DNA of 20,527 nt, taken from contig JANRKG010000272.1 of NCBI GenBank assembly GCA_033763635.1, forward strand, positions 1 to 20,527. The letters run 5' to 3'. This document shows positions 15,279-20,527 of this stretch, piece by piece. The position numbers were made by a program, and so were the translations under genes. Numbering within the stretch: the first letter of the stretch is position 1; each line of letters starts with the position of its first letter. Under the pieces are notes generated by a model. The model was not told the origin of the DNA, ran no database searches, and was given only the letters and a program-made list of their open reading frames with translations. The stretch is from JANRKG01 sp033763635. Its GTDB lineage: Bacteria; Cyanobacteriota; Cyanobacteriia; GCF-001939115.

Positions 15279-16793
15279 TTAGCTATCCGTCAGGATTTCC
15301 CCACCTGCCATCAAAAATCCAATCTGTTCTGAGGTTGCTGTGGCTCCATCCAGCACTTCGACAAATCTTCCCCCTTCCATGACCGCAATCCGATCGCCCA
15401 TTGCCATCACTTCCTCCAACTCTGTTGAGATGTAGAGAATTGCGGCTCCCCGATCGCGTTCTGCCAATAAACACTGCTGCACCGATTCCGTTGCTCCCAC
15501 ATCTAACCCACGAGTCGGCTGCATCGCGATGATGACGGCTGGGTTGCGGCCTAACTCGCGGGCCAGAACAACTTTTTGTTGGTTCCCCCCTGAGAGTTGG
15601 CTGACTTTTACGGCTCCAGAAGTTGTCCGAATATCAAACTGTTCGATCGCCCGCTCTCCATTTGCCCGAATTGCATTCGATTGCAAAAACCAACGACGAC
15701 AGAAGGGAAGCGCTTTAAAGAGTTTCAAAATTAAATTCCGAGTGATACTAAATCCCATCACCAGGCCCATCTTCTGCCGATCCTCCGGGATATAGCCCAG
15801 TTGCAGATGCTTCACCCGTTGCTGCACTGACCAGAGGGTAACATCCTTGCCATTGAACTCAATCCTGCCAGTCTGGGCAGGTTGTAACCCGACGATCGCA
15901 TCCGCCAATTCCCGTTGACCGTTGCCGTCCATCCCAGCAATCCCCAGAATCTCCCCCGATCGCAATTGGAAGGAAACTCCTCGCACGGCAAGCAGACCGC
16001 GATCGTCCTTCACCTGCAAGTTCTGCACCTCCAGGGCTACAGATCCAGGTTGGGCGGGAGATTTGTGCGTTTCCAGAATCATTTCCCGCCCCACCATCAA
16101 AGCTGCGAGCGATCGAGGATTGGTTTCTGCAATCGGAACAGAGGCCACCACCTGCCCCCGCCGCAGCACAGTCACCGCATTACAGAGTTGCATCACCTCT
16201 TCTAGTTTGTGGCTGATAAAAATGAGGGTGCGTCCGTCAGTTGCCAGTTGCTTTAGAACACGAAAGAAGGCTTCGACTTCTAAAGGGGTGAGGACTGCGG
16301 TGGGTTCGTCCAGAATCAGCAGGTTTGCATTGCGGTATAAGGCTTTGAGAATTTCAACTCGCTGTTGTGCCCCCACAGATAAATCCGCCACTTTTGCCTG
16401 GGGATCAACCTCTAACCCATAGGTACGAGACAACGCAGCGATCTTTTCTCCTTGCCGTCGCAAATCCAATCGCCACTGTATCCCCGTCCCCAAAACGATG
16501 TTCTCGGTTACGGTTAATTGAGGCACCAGCATGAAATGTTGGTGGATCATCCCGATCCCCAGTTGAATCGCAGCGCTGGGGGAGGAAATCTGTACCGATC
16601 GCTCTCCCAAAAATATCTGTCCTGCATCGGGTTGGTACAGCCCGTACAGGATGTTCATCAGGGTTGTTTTGCCCGCCCCGTTTTCTCCCAATAGGGCATG
16701 AATGGTTCCGGCTTTGACTTCAAAGCTAATGCGATCGTTCGCCAGGAAAGGTCCAAACCGTTTGGTGATATTTTCGAGCCGGAGATAGGTCAT
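15279..16793 (-). CDS. Sugar/nucleoside-type ABC transporter ATPase (double ABC domain)
   Basis: A 504-residue tandem ABC protein of the class that drives simple-sugar and purine-nucleoside (BMP-type) importers. Domain 1 has Walker A GENGAGKT (36-43), signature LSVGAQQ (138-144) and Walker B LLILDEPT (158-165), and a switch His in FISHKLEE. Domain 2 has the relaxed Walker A GIAGMDGNGQREL (284-296), signature LSGGNQQ (400-406) and IIAMQPTRGLD (421-431). The degenerate second Walker A and the Gln in QPTRGLD are normal for this class and are not signs of decay. IHQHFMLVPQLTVTEN fits the nucleoside/BMP subgroup better than the ribose (RbsA) subgroup. No permease or substrate-binding lipoprotein gene lies beside it, so it is an orphan ATPase here. 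It is 67 bp after hicB and 99 bp before gnd on the same strand. Confidence 0.92.
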   Translation of the reverse strand: MTYLRLENITKRFGPFLANDRISFEVKAGTIHALLGENGAGKTTLMNILYGLYQPDAGQIFLGERSVQISSPSAAIQLGIGMIHQHFMLVPQLTVTENIVLGTGIQWRLDLRRQGEKIAALSRTYGLEVDPQAKVADLSVGAQQRVEILKALYRNANLLILDEPTAVLTPLEVEAFFRVLKQLATDGRTLIFISHKLEEVMQLCNAVTVLRRGQVVASVPIAETNPRSLAALMVGREMILETHKSPAQPGSVALEVQNLQVKDDRGLLAVRGVSFQLRSGEILGIAGMDGNGQRELADAIVGLQPAQTGRIEFNGKDVTLWSVQQRVKHLQLGYIPEDRQKMGLVMGFSITRNLILKLFKALPFCRRWFLQSNAIRANGERAIEQFDIRTTSGAVKVSQLSGGNQQKVVLARELGRNPAVIIAMQPTRGLDVGATESVQQCLLAERDRGAAILYISTELEEVMAMGDRIAVMEGGRFVEVLDGATATSEQIGFLMAGGEILTDS

Positions 16794-16816
16794 AGGTGGG
16801 CGATCGGGTGTTGCTA

Positions 16817-16833
16817 CCAGTTAATTAAACTGG
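16817..16833. promoter_or_regulatory. 17-bp inverted repeat upstream of the ABC ATPase gene
   Basis: CCAGTT-aatta-AACTGG lies in the 67-bp gap between hicB and the ABC ATPase gene. It could be an operator for the ATPase gene or a weak end signal for the toxin-antitoxin pair. The sequence alone does not decide. Confidence 0.3.
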
Positions 16834-16860
16834 ATGAAGCAGCGACTCTATCAAATCAAC

Positions 16861-17085
16861 TTAAGCCACAGCACAAACCGTACTAGGTTCTGGCAAAGTT
16901 TCTCCGGACGTTTCGTAGGCCATCACCAGCGATTCGAGGGCTTCAATTCCCTGGGTAACGGCTTCTTCATAGGTTTCACCGTGAGTCCGCCATTGTTGCC
17001 CTGGAAAATCTGGCAAGCCAACCAAAAAACAATGGTCTTCCTCTGACCACTGAATCACCATTTGATACTTAAGAGTGTTCATCAT
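16861..17085 (-). CDS. hicB: HicB-family antitoxin
   Basis: A 74-residue HicB-like protein. It shows the small RNase-H-like fold pattern: YQMVIQWSEEDHCFLVGLPD (strands with the family D-x-x-F/Y), FPGQQWRTHGETYEEAV and a helix GIEALESLVMAYE. It would bind and neutralise HicA. The usual C-terminal ribbon-helix-helix or HTH DNA-binding domain is absent, so autoregulation by direct DNA binding is doubtful. Its start overlaps the end of hicA by 17 bp, the classical hicA-hicB order with translational coupling. Two consecutive ATGs (17085 and 17082) are possible starts. Confidence 0.88.
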   Translation of the reverse strand: MMNTLKYQMVIQWSEEDHCFLVGLPDFPGQQWRTHGETYEEAVTQGIEALESLVMAYETSGETLPEPSTVCAVA

Positions 17086-17287
17086 GTTGGTTTTCTTCCA
17101 CTGCTTGAATGGCGCTCAAGACCTCTTTTTCCTGATAAAGTTTAGCATCCGCGCTATCTTGACCAGAAACCGTTAGTTTGCCCGGATAGAGTGGATGTAT
17201 CCAGTTCGTATGGCTGCCTTTTCCAGAGATTTCCTGAAATCCTGCTTTCCATAACATTTGCTTGAGTTCTCGAATTTTCTTTGCCAT
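17069..17287 (-). CDS. hicA: HicA-family mRNA interferase toxin
   Basis: A 72-residue double-stranded-RNA-binding-like toxin that cleaves mRNA during translation. KKIRELKQMLWKAGFQEISG is the first helix and strand. GKGSHTNWIHP (22-32) carries the catalytic His26 and the basic RNA-binding turn. The KEVLSAIQAV helix is followed by an acidic tail. Length and motif order match active HicA proteins, so the toxin looks intact. The gene overlaps hicB by 17 bp. Its start is 33 bp from the start of the divergent methyltransferase gene, so the two promoters must overlap. Confidence 0.9.
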   Translation of the reverse strand: MAKKIRELKQMLWKAGFQEISGKGSHTNWIHPLYPGKLTVSGQDSADAKLYQEKEVLSAIQAVEENQHDEHS

Positions 17288-17320
17288 TTTGAATTTTTTG
17301 CGTCTTTCAAGGAAAAACTC

Positions 17321-17935
17321 ATGGGCTTTTACTCACAACGTATCCTGCCCTACCTTTTTGATTGGTCCCTTTCCAGCACCAGCCTGACTCCCTACCGCCA
17401 AGAAATTTTGGCAGATGTGCAGGGAGCGGTTTTAGAAATTGGTTTTGGAACAGGGTTGAATTTACCCTATTACCCCAATCACATTCGCAAAATTGTCACC
17501 GTTGATCCAAATCCTGGGGTTCACAAATTAGCACAAAAACGAATCGCCGAGTCTCCGATCGCCGTTGAACATCAACTCCTTACCAGCGAATCCCTCCCCA
17601 TGCCCGATCACACTTTTGACAGTGTGGTGAGTACCTTTACCTTGTGCAGTATCGCGGATGTGGAACAGGCCCTTTCAGAAATCTATCGAGTCCTAAAACC
17701 GTCGGGCCGTTTTTTCTTTGTTGAACATGGGTTAGGGCCAGAACCGGGAATGCAAGTTTGGCAAAATCGACTGACTCCGCTTCAGAAAATCATTGGGGAT
17801 GGATGTCATCTCAATCGCAACATGCGAGAGCTGATCGATCGCCACTTCGATTCCGTCAAAATTGCAGAGAAATACGTTGAAGGACTGCCCAAAGTTGGGG
17901 CTTATTTGTACAAGGGAATTGCAACAAAAAAATGA
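17321..17935 (+). CDS. Class I SAM-dependent methyltransferase
   Basis: A 204-residue cytosolic methyltransferase. Motif I VLEIGFGTGLNLPYYP (37-52) binds SAM, the acidic strand end is VTVDPN (D62), motif IV-like FDSVVSTFTLCSI follows, and VLKPSGRFFFVEHG is the post-motif strand. The C-terminal QNRLTPLQKIIGDGCHLNRN resembles the METTL7 / phospholipid-N-methyltransferase-like branch, where substrates are lipids or small molecules. The substrate here is unknown. I chose ATG 17321 because AAGGA lies 7 nt upstream (17309-17313) and homologues begin with a short MGFYSQRILPYLFD-like segment; an upstream ATG at 17258 overlaps hicA. It is divergent from hicA. Confidence 0.85.
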   Translation: MGFYSQRILPYLFDWSLSSTSLTPYRQEILADVQGAVLEIGFGTGLNLPYYPNHIRKIVTVDPNPGVHKLAQKRIAESPIAVEHQLLTSESLPMPDHTFDSVVSTFTLCSIADVEQALSEIYRVLKPSGRFFFVEHGLGPEPGMQVWQNRLTPLQKIIGDGCHLNRNMRELIDRHFDSVKIAEKYVEGLPKVGAYLYKGIATKK

Positions 17936-18237
17936 ACGATTTGTGAAGAGTTGGCAGTGACGTTTTTGCTGATACAACGTTTGAGGCTTACCCAATTCAG
18001 CAAGTATGGGCATGAGTTCTAACTCTTTCAGCCTCTTCCTCAAGGGACATTAGGCGATCGTTTTCATCAATACATTCTCTTTCATCAGATAGATATATTT
18101 GTTCTGATGAGAATATAAAATTTTCTGTACATTTCATTCCGATCATTTAAAAAAATCCTCCTTTGTTAAGCATTCGCAATGATGAAGTGGCTGAATGCCT
18201 GACCGGGAGAATTTCATCTAATTTTTTTGGAGGATAT
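17936..18237. other. Intergenic leader region upstream of the glycosyltransferase gene
   Basis: This stretch of about 300 bp has no supported gene. It holds an 8-bp perfect stem TCATCAGA (18082-18089) / TCTGATGA (18103-18110) with a 13-nt AT-rich loop, which may be a terminator for the methyltransferase or a leader structure for the glycosyltransferase. An AT-rich tract follows (18111-18165). The part next to the methyltransferase (17940-18043) reads on the minus strand as a short protein-like frame of unknown meaning. Confidence 0.4.
18229..18233 (+). promoter_or_regulatory. Strong Shine-Dalgarno site for the glycosyltransferase gene
   Basis: TTGGAGGATATATG places GGAGG 4 nt before the ATG at 18238. 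Most genes here lack a good site, so this decides the start. Confidence 0.8.
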
Positions 18238-19323
18238 ATGCGAATTGCCCAAATTGCTCCGTTATGGGAACGAGTTCCCCCTCCTGCCTATGGAGGCATT
18301 GAGCTAGTTGTTGGTCTGTTGACGGATGAACTGGTGAGACGGGGCCATGAGGTGACGCTGTTTGCCTCTGGTGATTCTCAAACCCTGGCGAAATTGGAAT
18401 CTGTTCATCCCCGCGCTCTGAGACTTGATCCAACAATCAAAGAATGCGGCATCTATGAAATGTTGCAATTGAGTCAGGTCTATGAGCGGGCCCAGGAGTT
18501 TGACATCATCCATTCCCACATGGGATGTACGGCTCTTCCTTATGCCAACTTTGTGAAAACGCCGACTATCCACACCCTACACGGTATTTTTACCCCTGAT
18601 AACGAAAAGTTGTTTACCTATGCCCGTCGTCAACCTTTTGTGAGCATTTCTAATTCTCAACGGGAACCCCGCTTGGGCTTGAATTGTGTCTCAACGGTTT
18701 ATAACGGAATTAATACAGATATCTATCCCTTTGCTTCTAAACCTCAAGACCCGCCCTACCTGGCATTTCTGGGACGTATCTCTCCCGAAAAAGGAACTCA
18801 CCTGGCGATCGAAATTGCAAAACGCACGGGCTGGCGCTTGAAAATCGCTGGCAAAATCGATCGGGTCGATCGCGATTATTTTGAGGAACAGATCAAACCC
18901 CACATTGACGGGGATCAAATTGAGTACCAGGGGGAAGCAAACCACGAGCATAAGTGCCGTCTTATGTCGAATGCCGTGGCAACTCTGTTTCCAATTACCT
19001 GGCGCGAACCCTTTGGGCTGGTGATGGTGGAATCGATGGTGACGGGCACTCCCGTAATTGCGATGCGGTTAGGTTCTACGCCAGAAGTGATTGCTGATGG
19101 AAAGACGGGGTTCCTCTGTGACACGGTGGAAGATTGCATCGCGGCTCTCGATCGCATCCCGACAATCGATCGTCGGGCCTGTCGCGATCATGTCGTTGCC
19201 AATTTCAGTGTGCAACGAATGGTGGAAGGTTATGAAGCGGTGTATCGCAGCTTGATCGATGAACGGATCAAGATGAATGGTCATCTTGTTGGTCCGGCTT
19301 TACCTGCCTACCTTTCACGATGA
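18238..19323 (+). CDS. Family 4 glycosyltransferase (GT-B)
   Basis: A 361-residue GT-B enzyme of the GT4 family. The N-terminal MRIAQIAPLWERVPPPAYGG and GIELVVGLLTDELVRRGHEV form the acceptor-side Rossmann start. FASGDS and HSHMG follow. The C-terminal domain opens with LAFLGRISPEKGTHLAIEIA, the GT4 nucleotide-sugar-binding entry. EPFGLVMVESMVTGTPVIA carries the E-x7-E donor motif (E257 and E265), then GSTPEVI. It transfers a sugar from a nucleotide-sugar donor; donor and acceptor are not shown, but surface polysaccharide or glycolipid is likely. I chose ATG 18238 because GGAGG lies at 18229-18233, the strongest ribosome site in the window; the earlier in-frame start at 18163 adds 25 residues unlike the family. 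It is convergent with a membrane-protein gene across a perfect 14-bp stem. Confidence 0.93.
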   Translation: MRIAQIAPLWERVPPPAYGGIELVVGLLTDELVRRGHEVTLFASGDSQTLAKLESVHPRALRLDPTIKECGIYEMLQLSQVYERAQEFDIIHSHMGCTALPYANFVKTPTIHTLHGIFTPDNEKLFTYARRQPFVSISNSQREPRLGLNCVSTVYNGINTDIYPFASKPQDPPYLAFLGRISPEKGTHLAIEIAKRTGWRLKIAGKIDRVDRDYFEEQIKPHIDGDQIEYQGEANHEHKCRLMSNAVATLFPITWREPFGLVMVESMVTGTPVIAMRLGSTPEVIADGKTGFLCDTVEDCIAALDRIPTIDRRACRDHVVANFSVQRMVEGYEAVYRSLIDERIKMNGHLVGPALPAYLSR

Positions 19324-19329
19324 TCAGTA

Positions 19330-19372
19330 ACAGTCTGTAGAGGATGAGGGTCACTGAACCTCTACAGACTGT
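19330..19372. terminator. Bidirectional hairpin overlapping the 3' end of the membrane-protein gene
   Basis: ACAGTCTGTAGAGG (19330-19343) and CCTCTACAGACTGT (19359-19372) form a perfect 14-bp stem with a 15-nt loop. It lies 6 bp after the glycosyltransferase stop. The right arm lies within the last codons of the minus-strand gene, so that gene's 3' end doubles as terminator stem. Confidence 0.7.
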
Positions 19373-19962
19373 CGATTCAGGATAGGAAGTGCATATTTAA
19401 GCAAGCCATAATGTAGCAGCATTCCCAACAGGATTGACGCGGCCCACAAAGGCCCAATTTTCGCAATCCACAGTGCGACTAGCATTAGCCCCACTACATC
19501 TGCGATCAAAACAGGGAGCCGCTCCAAAAATTTTCGTTGCTGAATGGGTTCAGGGTTGGAGGGCTGAAGCTTGATGGTCGCTAGAGCATTGAACCAAACT
19601 AAGCTGACTAGAACCAGCACCGCACCCCATCCTAACGAGCGCATCGCCAGGTAAAAGCCTGTAAGTTCCAGGGCGATCGTACTCACCGTAACCCAGAAGA
19701 AGCGCCTCAATTGCTCATCCTGTACCTGTTGCTTCACTTCAGAAATCTGTTGCAGATCCACGATCGCCATGTAAGTTTGCTCAATACAGAGCAACACCAA
19801 TCCTAGCGCTAGCAATTTGTAACTCCACGCATTTCCCCAAATAACCTGTCTGCCAATTCCGATTAAGGCGGGCAGAAAGAGAAGCGTGATGATGGGGGCG
19901 ATCGGAGGCATAGCACTGGAGGCAAATCGTGTTGTCACAATCCTCTTATTTTTTGCACCCAT
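19351..19962 (-). CDS. Unrecognised multi-span membrane protein
   Basis: A 203-residue hydrophobic protein I do not recognise. About five membrane spans are visible: IAPIITLLFLPALIGIG; YKLLALGLVLLCIEQTYMAI; WVTVSTIALELTGFYLA; AVLVLVSLVWFNALATI; and a final pair including VLIADVVGLMLVALWIA with ILLGMLLHYGLLKYALPIL. Two short charged loops (ISEVKQQVQDEQLRR and PEPIQQRKFLERLP) face one side. No enzyme motif is seen. ATG 19962 gives an N-terminus rich in basic residues; an internal ATG at 19911 (MPPIAPIIT) starts right at the first span and is equally plausible. Its 3' end lies in a shared terminator hairpin with the convergent glycosyltransferase gene. Confidence 0.75.
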   Translation of the reverse strand: MGAKNKRIVTTRFASSAMPPIAPIITLLFLPALIGIGRQVIWGNAWSYKLLALGLVLLCIEQTYMAIVDLQQISEVKQQVQDEQLRRFFWVTVSTIALELTGFYLAMRSLGWGAVLVLVSLVWFNALATIKLQPSNPEPIQQRKFLERLPVLIADVVGLMLVALWIAKIGPLWAASILLGMLLHYGLLKYALPILNRQSVEVQ

Positions 19963-19996
19963 CGGAAAGGGTTATCGTGGCGGATCTGACTGTGAC

Positions 19997-20050
19997 AAAA
20001 AAGCCTGAAATTGTTAGGTGTCAAGTTTGTTCTAACAACTTCAGGCTTTT
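19997..20050 (-). terminator. Rho-independent terminator of the FAS1 gene
   Basis: AAAAGCCTGAAATTGTTAG (19999-20017) pairs with CTAACAACTTCAGGCTTTT (20032-20050) with one mismatch in 19 and a 14-nt loop. On the minus strand the stem ends in a six-T run (19997-20002). It lies 15 bp after the FAS1 stop, and is the most textbook terminator in the window. Confidence 0.85.
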
Positions 20051-20064
20051 CTTAAAAGATGAGA

Positions 20065-20527
20065 TTAGATGCCGGGGGGTAGCAGCACCTTATCAATTAC
20101 ATGGATAACGCCATTGCTAGCCTTCACATCGGCAGTGGTCACAGTTGCACCATTGACCATCACGCGATTTCCTTTCATTGTGAGCCTTACCGTTCCGCCT
20201 TCTACGGTCTTCACCGTCCCAGGCTTAATCGCTGTAGACAGGACAGAACCGGGAACCACATGGTAGGTCAGAACCTTTTGCAACTTTGCCCGATTTTCTG
20301 GCTTCAGCAAAGATTCCAGCGTGCCCTTGGGTAGCGCTGCAAATGCCTTATCAGTGGGCGCAAAAACAGTGAAAGGCCCTTTACCGGACAGAACTTCCAC
20401 TAATCCAGCGGCTTTAACGGCTGTCACCAGGGTCTTAAAGGAACTGTTGCCAGCGGCAACATCCACGATCGTCCCCACAGTGCTGATTTTGGTTCCAGAG
20501 GTTCCATGATTGCCAGCAATCACAGGT
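20065..20527 (-). CDS. Fasciclin (FAS1) domain protein, 5' partial
   Basis: At least 152 residues. A single FAS1 fold is seen: TIVDVAAGNSSFKTLVTAVK opens it, FTVFAPTDKAFAALPKGTL is the H1 motif, LTYHVVPGSVLS is the central Tyr-His motif, and NGVIHVIDKVLLPPGI is the H2 end. FAS1 proteins in cyanobacteria are usually exported and act in adhesion or the cell surface. The frame continues past the right window edge (codon CCT before the GTG at 20523), so an N-terminal signal peptide is probably missing from view. A terminator follows the gene. Confidence 0.9.
   Translation of the reverse strand, partial: PVIAGNHGTSGTKISTVGTIVDVAAGNSSFKTLVTAVKAAGLVEVLSGKGPFTVFAPTDKAFAALPKGTLESLLKPENRAKLQKVLTYHVVPGSVLSTAIKPGTVKTVEGGTVRLTMKGNRVMVNGATVTTADVKASNGVIHVIDKVLLPPGI

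Noticed and set aside
15910..15945. Degenerate second Walker A in the ABC ATPase as a sign of a broken gene
   Set aside because: The GMDGNGQ form and QPTRGLD are standard in the second domain of this ATPase class.
17732..18043. 103-codon minus-strand gene overlapping the methyltransferase 3' end
   Set aside because: More than half is antisense to a conserved gene, there is no ribosome site, and no domain is seen; only its non-overlapping part is kept as a low-interest observation.
1..20527. tRNA, rRNA or CRISPR array
   Set aside because: No cloverleaf with a TTCGANNC arm, no rRNA segments and no regularly spaced direct repeats were found by reading; a dedicated scan was not possible.

Overview
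The window looks like chromosomal DNA from a cyanobacterium, most likely a filamentous Leptolyngbya/Oscillatoria-type genome. The evidence is the frequent GCGATCGC (HIP1-type) octamers and CGATCG cores in genes on both strands, heptameric short tandem repeats (GGCAGAA type), and protein families that are essentially cyanobacterial (DUF3119, DUF3086 and the long DUF1574-like SGNH protein). I found no rRNA, tRNA, CRISPR array, intact transposase or phage gene.

Layout. (1) 1-3002 (+) is the 3' part of a large modular protein: three copies of an 'IYGR..GQ.RP.W' module, a transmembrane segment, a Pro/Ser-rich linker and an SGNH-like C-terminus. (2) 3089-4150 (-) is mtnA (methionine salvage), convergent to the first gene across a hairpin. 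(3) 4279-7433 (+) is a tight four-gene run: MlaE-type lipid permease, DUF3119, DUF3086 and plsY. This is probably an envelope/membrane-lipid operon. (4) 7434-7642 is a junction packed with inverted repeats. (5) 7643-11671 (-) is a 1342-residue protein of two tandem alkaline-phosphatase-fold domains plus a DUF4114-type C-terminus. It has no N-terminal signal peptide and has altered metal-ligand positions. (6) 11672-12224 is a long AT-rich intergenic region with a weak Pho-box-like repeat and an 18-codon ORF. (7) 12225-13466 (+) is an O-antigen ligase/Wzy-type membrane protein whose stop codon lies at the edge of a ~115-bp palindromic element. (8) 13707-17287 (-) holds, from its 5' end, hicA, hicB, an orphan sugar/nucleoside-type ABC ATPase and gnd. 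(9) 17321-17935 (+) is a SAM methyltransferase. (10) 18238-19323 (+) is a family-4 glycosyltransferase with the strongest Shine-Dalgarno sequence in the window. (11) 19351-19962 (-) is an unrecognised membrane protein. (12) 20065-20527 (-) is a FAS1 (fasciclin) domain protein cut by the window edge.

How the genes work together. The window mixes housekeeping metabolism (mtnA, gnd, plsY) with cell-surface functions (lipid permease, polysaccharide polymerase/ligase, glycosyltransferase, SGNH protein, FAS1 protein, a presumably exported phosphatase). The only clear operon-scale functional grouping is the lipid cluster. The most unusual item is the double phosphatase, because of its fused tandem active sites, its H-to-N and H-to-S changes at two expected metal ligands in both halves, and its lack of an N-terminal export signal. 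All functional calls come from reading motifs; no database search was run.
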